Below, piece by piece: positions 56,886-64,000 of a stretch of DNA of 64,000 nucleotides (positions are counted from its first letter, which is position 1; the number at the start of each line of letters is the position of its first letter). The DNA is from Crossiella equi. Its GTDB lineage: Bacteria > Actinomycetota > Actinomycetes > Mycobacteriales > Pseudonocardiaceae. The position numbers and the translations under genes are program-made. The stretch is taken from positions 6,309,786 through 6,373,785 of the forward strand of contig NZ_JAGIOO010000001.1 of assembly GCF_017876755.1 (NCBI RefSeq), written 5' to 3'. The notes below the pieces were generated by a model. It was not told where the DNA came from, searched no databases, and was given only the letters and a program-made list of their open reading frames with translations.

Positions 56886-57857
56886 TTGTGCCCGGAACCG
56901 CCGCAGAGTGCGGACACCGTCGCCGATCTGGGTGAGTTCGGGTTGATCCGCCGGGTGACCGATGGCCGTGCGCAACCACCGGTCACCCTGCTCGGTCCGG
57001 GGGACGACGCCGCGGTCGTGGCGGCCCCCGACGGGCGGGTGGTCGCGTCCACGGATGTGTTGGTCGAGGGGGTGCACTTCCGGCTGGACTGGTCCACCCC
57101 TGAGCAGGTCGGACGCAAGGCGGTGGCGGTCAACCTGGCCGACGTGGTGGCCATGGGAGCCGAGCCCTCCGGCGTCCTCGTCGGGCTCGCCTGCCCGGCC
57201 GACACCCTCGCCGAGACGGTCGAGGGCGTGATGGCCGGGATGTGGGAGGAAGCCCGCGTCGCCGGGGTCGGTGTGGTGGGCGGCGACATGGTCACCGCGA
57301 AGGAGTTGGTGATCTCCGTCACCGCGCTCGGCCATCTCAATGGTCTGGACCCCGTGACGCGGTCCGGCGCCCGGCCGGGGGACGTGCTCGCGGTGTGCGG
57401 ACGGCTCGGCTGGGCGGCCGCCGGACTGGCCGTGCTCGGCCGCGGGTTCCGCTCGCCGGTGGCCGTGGTCGGCGCGCAGCGGGTGCCCGAACCGCCGTAC
57501 GAGGCCGGTGCCCAGGCCGCGCGCGCCGGGGCCACCTCGATGATCGACATCTCCGACGGGCTGCTCGCCGACCTCGCGCACGTGGCCGCGGCCTCCGGGG
57601 TGGGCCTGGACGTGCGCACCAAGGCCGTCGAGGTGCACCAGCGGTTGCAGGACGTGGCCTCCGCGCTCGGTGCCGACCCGCTGCACTGGGCGCTCACCGG
57701 CGGCGAGGACCACGCGCTGGCCGCGACCTTCCCCGGCGTGGAGGCCGTACCGGACGGATGGGCGGTCATCGGGTCGGTCGGCAGTGGATCCGGTGTCACG
57801 GTCGACGGGCGGCCCTACGACGGTCCGGCGGGCTGGGAGCACTGGCAGCGCGGCTGA
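56886..57857 (+). CDS. thiL: thiamine-monophosphate kinase
   Basis: A 323-residue kinase making thiamine diphosphate, the cofactor of IlvB among others. LGPGDDAAVVAAPDGRVVAS, STDVLVEGVHFRLDW and SMIDISDGLLADLAHVAAAS are the Mg/ATP motifs, and LTGGEDHALAATFP is conserved. The start is judged to be TTG 56886 because GGAGG lies 5 nt upstream; no ATG or GTG with a ribosome site fits the frame. Position near ung and ddl matches mycobacteria as recalled. Confidence 0.92.
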   Translation: MCPEPPQSADTVADLGEFGLIRRVTDGRAQPPVTLLGPGDDAAVVAAPDGRVVASTDVLVEGVHFRLDWSTPEQVGRKAVAVNLADVVAMGAEPSGVLVGLACPADTLAETVEGVMAGMWEEARVAGVGVVGGDMVTAKELVISVTALGHLNGLDPVTRSGARPGDVLAVCGRLGWAAAGLAVLGRGFRSPVAVVGAQRVPEPPYEAGAQAARAGATSMIDISDGLLADLAHVAAASGVGLDVRTKAVEVHQRLQDVASALGADPLHWALTGGEDHALAATFPGVEAVPDGWAVIGSVGSGSGVTVDGRPYDGPAGWEHWQRG

Positions 57858-57941
57858 GGTCATCGCGCGGTCAACCAGCGATGATTGGAAATACGGATTC
57901 GTGCATTGTCATGCAGTGAACTCTGGGTTAGATTTTGCCGC

Positions 57942-58427
57942 GTGGAGCTGCGGACTCTTGCCTACGACCACCCCGACGCCACCGCCCTGATCGGTTTGGT
58001 CCAGCAGGAGTACGTCGTCCGCTACGGAGACGAGGACATCACCCCGGTCGACCCAGCCGAGTTCTCGCCGCCGCGCGGACTGTTCCTTGTCGGGTACGCC
58101 GACGGCGTGCCCGTGGTGTGCGGCGGTTGGCGCGCGCACGACTCGGACGAACCCGGATTCTCCGACGGGGACGCCGAGCTGAAGAGGATGTTCGTGGTCG
58201 AGGCCGCCCGAGGCCGCGGCCTGGCTCGGCAGCTGCTCGCCGAGCTCGAACGTCTCGCGCTCGCCGCCGGCCGCCGCCGGATGGTCCTGGAGACCGGCAC
58301 TGCCCAGCCGGAGGCCATCGCGTTGTACACCACGAGCGGCTACACCCCGATGCCCAAGTTCGGGGTGTACGCCGCGTACGACAACAGCCGCTGCTTCAGC
58401 AAGGTCATCGCGGTCCCGGCTGTCTGA
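57942..58427 (+). CDS. GNAT-family N-acetyltransferase
   Basis: A 161-residue acetyltransferase. The acetyl-CoA motif is LKRMFVVEAARGRGLARQLL, followed by RRMVLETGTAQPEAIALYTT. GTG 57942 lies 8 nt after TTAGAT (57928-57933), so the transcript is probably leaderless; the longer frame upstream would run through this promoter. The substrate is unknown. Confidence 0.88.
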   Translation: MELRTLAYDHPDATALIGLVQQEYVVRYGDEDITPVDPAEFSPPRGLFLVGYADGVPVVCGGWRAHDSDEPGFSDGDAELKRMFVVEAARGRGLARQLLAELERLALAAGRRRMVLETGTAQPEAIALYTTSGYTPMPKFGVYAAYDNSRCFSKVIAVPAV

Positions 58428-58442
58428 ACGTTAGAGTTCCGC

Positions 58443-58964
58443 ATGGCCGTCTACGCCCTTGGTGAGCTGGAACCGGTAATCCACGAGACCGCGTACGTGC
58501 ACCCGGACGCCGTCGTGATCGGCAACGTGACGCTGGGTGCCCACGTCTCGGTGTGGCCGACCGCCGTGCTGCGGGGCGACTACGGGCGGATCGAGGTGGG
58601 CGAGCGCACCTCCGTGCAGGACGGCACGGTCGTGCACTGCACGCAGATCCACCCGACCGTCATCGGCGCCGGGTGCGTCGTGGGGCACAACACGCACATC
58701 GAGGGCGCGACGATCGGCGACGGCTGCCTGATCGGCTCCGGCTCGGTGGTGCTCAACGGCGCGGTCGTCGAGGACGGCGCGATCGTCGGTGCCGGGGCGG
58801 TGGTCAGCAACAACGGCCACGTGCCCGCGCGCAGGCTCGCGCTCGGCGTGCCCGCCAAGATCAAGGGCAACTTCGAGGTCCCGGAGAACGCGGTCGCGCC
58901 CGGGGTCGAGATGTACGTCAACAACATCAAGGTCTACAAGGACGGGCTGCGCCGCCTGGACTGA
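58443..58964 (+). CDS. gamma-class carbonic anhydrase-like protein
   Basis: A 173-residue left-handed beta-helix protein with hexapeptide repeats. TAVLRGDYGRIEVGERTSVQ, DGTVVHCTQIHPTVIG and GCVVGHNTHIEGATIGDGCL supply the three zinc-binding His. The acidic loop of archaeal Cam is absent, as in CamH/YrdA-type members. It starts 16 bp after the GNAT gene. Confidence 0.9.
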   Translation: MAVYALGELEPVIHETAYVHPDAVVIGNVTLGAHVSVWPTAVLRGDYGRIEVGERTSVQDGTVVHCTQIHPTVIGAGCVVGHNTHIEGATIGDGCLIGSGSVVLNGAVVEDGAIVGAGAVVSNNGHVPARRLALGVPAKIKGNFEVPENAVAPGVEMYVNNIKVYKDGLRRLD

Positions 58965-59058
58965 CCGGGTGACCGCCCGTTAATCGCTCCCCGCCGGTGA
59001 CGCCTCGGCGTAGCCTCGGTACCGGCTGTGTTCGATGTATTCCTGGGGGCGGGAACAC

Positions 59059-59706
59059 ATGGGTGGCAAGACGTACTCGCACGCGTGCGTGCGGCAGACG
59101 GGGTCGAGACCGGTGCTGGCGATGCAGCGCTTCACCGCGCGCGGGGACCAGGTGCTGGCCGAGGTGGTGCTCGGCGACGAGCGCACCGCCTCGCCGATGC
59201 TGAGCCTGGCGACCGGTGCGGTCAACGAGCGGCTGCCGGTGCACCGGGCGGTCCCGGTGACCCTGCACGGGCTGGCCGAACCGGGCGAGCGGGTGAGCGT
59301 GGCGCTGGGGTGCGACCGGCTGCCCGCGTGCGTGGCCCGGCGGCCGCAGCGCAACCAGCCCCGGTTGGTGGAGCTGAACCCGGGTTCGCCGCCCGCGCGG
59401 CCGGTCGACGGCTGGGCCTGGGAGGCGGCGCTGGCGGTCCCGGTGATCGGCAGCCACGGCCGCACGGTCGTGCTGGGCGACCCGGTGACCGGCGGCCCGT
59501 ACGCGGCGGCGGTGCTGGACGGCGTGCCCGCGCGGCAGCTGGTGGCCGCGGAGGCGGTGCTGGTGGGCTACGACCCGGCCCGGTACGACGGTGTGGCGGA
59601 GGCCCTGGCCGAGGGCGCGGCGGCCCTGCACCTGCGGGCCTGGCCCCGGCCGCTGGCCCTGCGCCCGCACCACCTCCGGCTGCGGCGACGCCCCGTGACC
59701 ACCTGA
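59059..59706 (+). CDS. hypothetical protein upstream of ung
   Basis: A 215-residue protein, ATG 59059 preceded by GGGGGCGGGA; ATG 59035 is less likely. No family is recognised. It is Ala/Val/Arg-rich with [38 protein letters not shown] and [20 protein letters not shown]. There is no signal peptide or membrane helix. Codon use is like its neighbours. It lies between the gamma carbonic anhydrase and ung genes, all in the same direction. Confidence 0.65.
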   Translation: MGGKTYSHACVRQTGSRPVLAMQRFTARGDQVLAEVVLGDERTASPMLSLATGAVNERLPVHRAVPVTLHGLAEPGERVSVALGCDRLPACVARRPQRNQPRLVELNPGSPPARPVDGWAWEAALAVPVIGSHGRTVVLGDPVTGGPYAAAVLDGVPARQLVAAEAVLVGYDPARYDGVAEALAEGAAALHLRAWPRPLALRPHHLRLRRRPVTT

Positions 59707-59749
59707 CCCGGGCCCCCGTGCCTGGGCCGAGGCGATAGGGTCACTTTCC

Positions 59750-60424
59750 GTGGTTGGACGTCCGCTGCATGAGATCGTGGAAGCCGGTTGGGCCAAGGCG
59801 CTCGACCCCGTCGCCGACAAGATCGGCACCATGGGGGAGTTCCTCCGGGAGGAGATCGCCGCCGGGCGGCGCTACCTACCGGCGGGCGAGAACGTGCTGC
59901 GCGCGTTCAAACAACCCTTCAACGACGTCCGCGTCCTGATCGTGGGCCAGGACCCGTACCCGACCCCGGGCCACGCGATCGGCCTGTCCTTCTCGGTGGC
60001 CGCCGACGTGCGCCCCCTGCCGAAGAGCCTGGTCAACATCTACCGCGAGTACGGCGAGGACCTGGGCTTCCCGCCCCCGCCGAACGGCGACCTCTCCCCG
60101 TGGACCGACCGCGGCGTCCTGCTGCTGAACCGCTCCCTGACCGTGGCCCCGGGCAAACCCGCCTCCCACCGCGGCAAGGGCTGGGAACAGGTCACCGAAC
60201 AGGCCATCGTCGCCCTGGCGGCCCGGGGCACCCCCATGGTCGCCATCCTGTGGGGCCGCGACGCCCGCGAGCTCAAGCCCCTGCTGGGCGGCGTGCCGTG
60301 CATCGAGTCGGCCCACCCCTCACCCATGTCGGCCGACCGGGGCTTCTTCGGCTCCAAGCCGTTCTCCCGTGCCAACCAGCTGCTGGTGGACCAGGGCGCC
60401 GAGCCCGTCGACTGGCGGCTCTGA
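59750..60424 (+). CDS. ung: uracil-DNA glycosylase
   Basis: A 224-residue family 1 enzyme removing uracil from DNA. The water-activating loop is [20 protein letters not shown], the ligand Asn region is [11 protein letters not shown], and the Leu-loop is [20 protein letters not shown]. Length is normal. GTG start. Confidence 0.96.
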   Translation: MVGRPLHEIVEAGWAKALDPVADKIGTMGEFLREEIAAGRRYLPAGENVLRAFKQPFNDVRVLIVGQDPYPTPGHAIGLSFSVAADVRPLPKSLVNIYREYGEDLGFPPPPNGDLSPWTDRGVLLLNRSLTVAPGKPASHRGKGWEQVTEQAIVALAARGTPMVAILWGRDARELKPLLGGVPCIESAHPSPMSADRGFFGSKPFSRANQLLVDQGAEPVDWRL

Positions 60425-60480
60425 CGTGCTCCGGTGACCGGCCGCCCAGCCGGTCACCGGAACAACTCCCGGACACAGCA

Positions 60481-60516
60481 CGAGGCCCGGACCACATCAC
60501 TGTGATCCGGGCCTCG
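60481..60516. terminator. bidirectional terminator between ung and rpmB
   Basis: CGAGGCCCGGA (60481-60491) and TCCGGGCCTCG (60506-60516) form an 11-bp stem with a 14-nt loop, between the convergent ung and rpmB stops. Confidence 0.8.
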
Positions 60517-60533
60517 TGTGAACCGGTGCGGCC

Positions 60534-60725
60534 TCAGCCGCGCGCGACCTTGCCCGCCTTCAGGCAGGAGGTGCACACGTTCAGACGCTTGGTCTGCGAC
60601 AGGCCGATCTTGGCACGCACGGTCTGGATGTTCGGGTTCCACCGGCGGTTGGTCCTCCGGTGGGAGTGCGAGACCGACTTGCCGAAGCCCGGCCCCTTGC
60701 TACAGACGTCGCAAACGGCAGCCAC
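60534..60725 (-). CDS. rpmB: 50S ribosomal protein L28
   Basis: A 63-residue protein starting [20 protein letters not shown] and continuing [20 protein letters not shown]. Two CxxC pairs (CDVC and CTSC) are retained, so this is the zinc-binding form. GTG 60725 is chosen over GTG 60734 because AAGGAG lies 8 nt upstream. Actinobacteria often carry a Cys-free second copy used when zinc is low; none is seen here. Confidence 0.96.
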   Translation of the reverse strand: MAAVCDVCSKGPGFGKSVSHSHRRTNRRWNPNIQTVRAKIGLSQTKRLNVCTSCLKAGKVARG

Positions 60726-60924
60726 GTCAGACACTCCTTACACGTTGTTCTGCAGAAATCCGCGATGCCAGCTGGCACTCGGCCGCACGTACCCCAAGTG
60801 CGAGTGCGTGCATGAGCCCAGGCAGTGCCGGGCAACTACGACAGGGTATCTGGTCGTCGTGTGCGCATCCAAACCGGGCCACGACTAGTCTCGTCGCCAG
60901 GTTCAGCAGAGGAGGCGGCCGCGG

Positions 60925-62529
60925 GTGTTGCAGGTGCTGGATGCGGTCGCGGTGCGCGGGTGGGCCTGCGCCTGTGTGGAGGCCCTGGCCGCCGACCGGG
61001 ACGCCATCAACCGGATCAACGTCTTCCCCGTGCCGGACGGGGACACGGGCAGCAACCTGCTGCACACCATGCGCGCCGCGTGTGAGGAGCTGGCCGCCGT
61101 GCCCGCCGCCGGTGACGGGGGCGCCGCCCTGGCCGCGCTGGCCAGGGGGGCGCTGGCCGGAGCCCGGGGGAACTCCGGGGTGATCCTGTCCCAGGTGCTG
61201 CGCGGGCTGGCCGAGGCGCTGGCCGTCGACGGCACGCTCACCGGGCCCGCGCTCAAGGACGGGCTGCGCCTGGCCGACCGGCTGGCCACCGCCGCTGTCA
61301 GCGAGCCCAGGAACGGCACCGTGCTCACCGTCATGCACGCCGCCGCCGAGGCCGCCGCGCTCGCCGGGGACGCCCTCGACCAGGTCGCCACCGCCGCCAG
61401 CACGGCCGCCGCCGAGGCCTTGGCCCGCACGCCCAGCCAGCTGCCCGCCCTGGCCCGCGCCGGGGTGGTCGACGCCGGAGGGCGCGGCCTGCTCGTGCTG
61501 CTGGACACCCTCACCGCCGTGGTCACCGGGGCACCGCTGGCCACCACCGGCCGCTTCGACGCCCCCGTGCCGCGTGGTCGCGAGGCGCTCCAGGCCGCCC
61601 GGGAAGCAGGCTCGGCCGAGTACGACTACGAGGTCATGTACCTCCTGGACAGCACCGACGAGGCCCGCGCGGGCACCCTGCGCGCCCGGCTGGCCGAGCT
61701 CGGCGACTGCGTGTCCGTGGTCTCCGACGGCGCCGGGCTGTGGACCGTGCACGTGCACTGCCAGGACGTCGGCGCCGCCGTCGAGGCGGGCGTGGAGGCC
61801 GGGCGGCCGCACCGCATCACCGTCATCCGCTTCGCCGACCAGCTGCCCACCGAGCCCGCCGGGCTGTTGCGCGAGCGCGCGGTCGTGGTGCTGGCCGACG
61901 GCGACGGCCTGGCCGAGCTCTTCCGCGGCGAGGGCGCGGTCGTGCACCGCTGGGGCCCGCGCAGGCCCAGCCCGCAGGAGCTGCTCAGCACGCTCACCGG
62001 CGCGGGCGCGCGGCACCTGGTGGTGCTGCCCAACGACCCCGAGCTGACGCTGCTGGCCGAGGACGCCGCCGAGCACGCCGTGCGCGCCGGGTACGACGTG
62101 GTCGTGGTGCCCACCGCCTCCCCGGTGCAGGGCCTGGCCGCGCTGGCCGTGCACGACCCGCAGCGCCGCCACGGCGACGACGTGGTGGCCATGGCCGAGG
62201 CGGCCGCGGCCACCCGGCGCGGTGAGCTGGGCGTGGCCACCGAGGACGCCATCACCTGGGCGGGCCGCTGCCGCCCTGGCGACCTGCTGGGCATGATCGA
62301 CCGCGAGGTCGTGCTCATCGGCACCGAACCGGCCTCGGCGGTGTGCGCGCTGCTGGACCGCATGCTGTCCGCGGGCGGCGAGCTGGTCACGCTGCTGCTG
62401 GGCGAGAACGCGCCGCCGGGCTTGGCCGAGGACGTCGAGGAGCACCTGCGCCGCGCCTACCCGGAGGTCGACCTGGCCTCCTACTCGGGTGGGGCCCGGG
62501 ACGCCGTGGTGCTGCTCGGCGTCGAATAG
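60925..62529 (+). CDS. DAK2-domain protein (FakA/YloV-like)
   Basis: A 534-residue protein. The N-terminal DhaL-type kinase domain has NRINVFPVPDGDTGSNLLHT and GARGNSGVILSQVLRGLAEA; the C-terminal part is the FakA-type DegV-interacting region. FakA proteins phosphorylate DegV-bound fatty acids, but no DegV gene is near, so the substrate is unsure. It stands between rpmB and recG, as in other Gram-positive genomes. Confidence 0.9.
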   Translation: MLQVLDAVAVRGWACACVEALAADRDAINRINVFPVPDGDTGSNLLHTMRAACEELAAVPAAGDGGAALAALARGALAGARGNSGVILSQVLRGLAEALAVDGTLTGPALKDGLRLADRLATAAVSEPRNGTVLTVMHAAAEAAALAGDALDQVATAASTAAAEALARTPSQLPALARAGVVDAGGRGLLVLLDTLTAVVTGAPLATTGRFDAPVPRGREALQAAREAGSAEYDYEVMYLLDSTDEARAGTLRARLAELGDCVSVVSDGAGLWTVHVHCQDVGAAVEAGVEAGRPHRITVIRFADQLPTEPAGLLRERAVVVLADGDGLAELFRGEGAVVHRWGPRRPSPQELLSTLTGAGARHLVVLPNDPELTLLAEDAAEHAVRAGYDVVVVPTASPVQGLAALAVHDPQRRHGDDVVAMAEAAAATRRGELGVATEDAITWAGRCRPGDLLGMIDREVVLIGTEPASAVCALLDRMLSAGGELVTLLLGENAPPGLAEDVEEHLRRAYPEVDLASYSGGARDAVVLLGVE

Positions 62530-62557
62530 TCAGACCTCCACGGTTGAATGGGCGACG

Positions 62558-64000
62558 ATGACGACCTTCGACGACCGGCTCGACCACGTGCTGGGCCAGA
62601 AGACCGCCGAGGCGCTGGCGAAGGGCCTCGGCCTGACCAGCGTGGGCGACCTGCTGCGGCACTACCCCCGGCGCTACGCCGAGCGCGGTGAGCTGACCAG
62701 CATCGCCGGGCTGGAGATCGGCGAGCACGCCACCGTGCTCGCCGAGGTCCGCAAGACCACCACGCGCCGGATGAAGACCAAGTACGGCTCGATCGTGGAG
62801 TCCACGATCACCGACGGGCAGCGGTCCATGACCATCGCCTTCTTCAACCAGCAGCACCGCGCCAAGGACCTCGTGGTCGGGCGGCGCGGGCTGTTCGCGG
62901 GCAAGGTCACCTCGTTCAACGGCGCGCTCCAGCTCGCCCACCCCGACTACAAGATGCTCACCGAGGACGAGGACGACTCGGTGGCCGACGAGTTCGCGGG
63001 CGGGCTCATCCCGGTCTACCCGGCCACCAAGGGCATCGAGAGCTGGGTCATCGAGCGCTGCGTGCGCCAGGTGCTCGACCAGTGGGACGGCGCGGAGGAC
63101 CCGCTGCCGGAGGTCGTGCGCAGGAAGCACGGCCTGGCCGACCTGTCCGGCTCGCTGCGCAAGGTGCACCGCCCGGCCAACTGGGGCGAGCTCAACGCCG
63201 CCCGGGAACGCCTGAAGTGGGACGAGGCGCTGGCCGTGCAGCTGGTACTGGCACAGCGCAAGGTCCTGTCCGGCGCCCGCCCCGCGCCCCGCTGCGCGCC
63301 GCGGCCGGACGGCGTGCTGGCCGCCTTCGACACCCGCCTGCCCTTCCAGCTCACCGAGGGCCAGGCCGAGGTCGGCGAGCAGATCGCGCACGACCTCACC
63401 GGCGAGCACCCGATGAACCGCCTGCTGCAGGGCGAGGTCGGCTCCGGCAAGACCATCGTGGCGCTGCGCGCGATGCTCCAGGCCGTCGACGCGGGCCGCC
63501 AGGCCGCCCTGCTGGCGCCCACCGAGGTGCTGGCCGCCCAGCACGCGCGCTCGCTGTCGGACATGCTCGGCGACCTGGTGCGCGGCGGGGAGCTGGGCGC
63601 CCCCGAGCACGCCACCCGGCTCACCCTGCTCACCGGCTCGATGGGCGCCAAGGAGCGCAAGCAGGCGCTGCTGGACATCGTCTCCGGCACCGCGGGCATC
63701 GTGGTCGGCACGCACGCGCTCATCCAGGACAAGGTGGCCTTCGCCGACCTGGGCCTGGTCGTGGTCGACGAGCAGCACCGCTTCGGCGTGGAGCAGCGCG
63801 ACGCCCTGCGCACCCGGGCGGGTGAGCACACCAGCCCGCACGTGCTGGTCATGACCGCCACGCCCATCCCGCGCACGGTGGCCATGACCGTCTACGGCGA
63901 CCTGGAGGTCTCCGCGCTGCGCCAGCTGCCGCAGGGCCGGTCCCCGATCAGCACGAACGTCGTGCCGGTGGCCGAGAAACCGGCCTGGCTGGAACGCGTC
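62558..64000 (+). CDS. recG: ATP-dependent DNA helicase RecG, 5' part
   Basis: The first 481 codons; the frame runs off the right edge. An N-terminal wedge/OB domain (residues about 50-170) is followed by the helicase core. Walker A is LQGEVGSGKTIVALRAML, Walker B DEQHRFGVEQR, and motif III VLVMTATPIPRT. RecG reverses stalled forks and processes Holliday junctions. ATG 62558 is the first start after the DAK2 gene. Confidence 0.95.
   Translation, partial: MTTFDDRLDHVLGQKTAEALAKGLGLTSVGDLLRHYPRRYAERGELTSIAGLEIGEHATVLAEVRKTTTRRMKTKYGSIVESTITDGQRSMTIAFFNQQHRAKDLVVGRRGLFAGKVTSFNGALQLAHPDYKMLTEDEDDSVADEFAGGLIPVYPATKGIESWVIERCVRQVLDQWDGAEDPLPEVVRRKHGLADLSGSLRKVHRPANWGELNAARERLKWDEALAVQLVLAQRKVLSGARPAPRCAPRPDGVLAAFDTRLPFQLTEGQAEVGEQIAHDLTGEHPMNRLLQGEVGSGKTIVALRAMLQAVDAGRQAALLAPTEVLAAQHARSLSDMLGDLVRGGELGAPEHATRLTLLTGSMGAKERKQALLDIVSGTAGIVVGTHALIQDKVAFADLGLVVVDEQHRFGVEQRDALRTRAGEHTSPHVLVMTATPIPRTVAMTVYGDLEVSALRQLPQGRSPISTNVVPVAEKPAWLERV

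Overview
The window is 64 kb of very high-GC actinobacterial DNA with dense coding, many GTG starts and strong third-position GC. Gene order is that of the conserved leu-ilv-gat-recG block of the Mycobacteriales/Pseudonocardiales. From memory of the M. tuberculosis map it corresponds, with insertions, to the stretch from recG to gatC. DUF397 plus Scr1-type XRE genes, a DUF6461 protein and two MocR-type regulators point to Pseudonocardiales (a Crossiella/Saccharothrix-like organism). Genus cannot be fixed from sequence alone.

Layout. 0-2.9 kb is a decayed accessory segment: the 3' end of a BKACE gene, a VapBC pair whose toxin lacks an expected acidic residue, a two-component system collapsed into one frameshifted remnant, and a broken secreted S33-type hydrolase. 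2.9-7.4 kb holds an ACT-domain protein divergent from gatC-gatA-small gene-gatB. 7.4-12.6 kb holds a lipoprotein, a hydroxyacid dehydrogenase, DoxX, ilvD and a PH-domain protein. 12.6-16.3 kb is ilvB-ilvN-ilvC behind a leader-peptide attenuator. 16.4-19.7 kb is accessory: two CxxC proteins around a structured non-coding stretch, then XRE-DUF397-DUF397. 19.8-23.7 kb is serA, a phased 22-bp palindromic repeat, a DUF6461 gene and leuB. 23.9-27.6 kb is a Tm-1-like two-gene operon divergent from a MocR regulator. 27.7-29.5 kb is cimA behind an isoleucine-codon leader. 29.6-34.8 kb carries an atypical response regulator, a FAH-family enzyme, a flavin monooxygenase, gltX and a HAD hydrolase, followed by tRNA-Gln and tRNA-Glu. 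35.7-43.6 kb is ndgR/leuC-leuD, an HU protein with a long lysine tail, mutT1 and ppk. 43.7-51.3 kb holds an LVIVD protein, fbiD, plsC-gpsA-transsulfuration lyase, DJ-1, LysR and cysteine dioxygenase with a Cys-type leader. 51.3-64 kb holds a PNPOx-like/MocR pair, ddl, DUF2786, DUF3515, a RAM protein, thiL, GNAT, gamma carbonic anhydrase, ung, rpmB, a DAK2 protein and the 5' part of recG.

How it works together. Most of the branched-chain amino acid pathway is here: cimA (pyruvate to citramalate for isoleucine), ilvBN, ilvC, ilvD, leuB and leuCD with the IclR regulator NdgR. Two of these loci carry attenuators whose leader codons fit their product amino acids, and cysteine dioxygenase carries a third, Cys-type leader. 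In all three the leader start codon lies at the position expected for the transcript 5' end, suggesting leaderless translation. GatCAB, GltX and tRNA-Gln together make the indirect glutaminyl-tRNA route. The most notable signals are the Ile leader of cimA, the phased 22-bp palindrome after serA, the response regulator lacking its phospho-acceptor Asp, and the shared promoter geometry of the attenuators.
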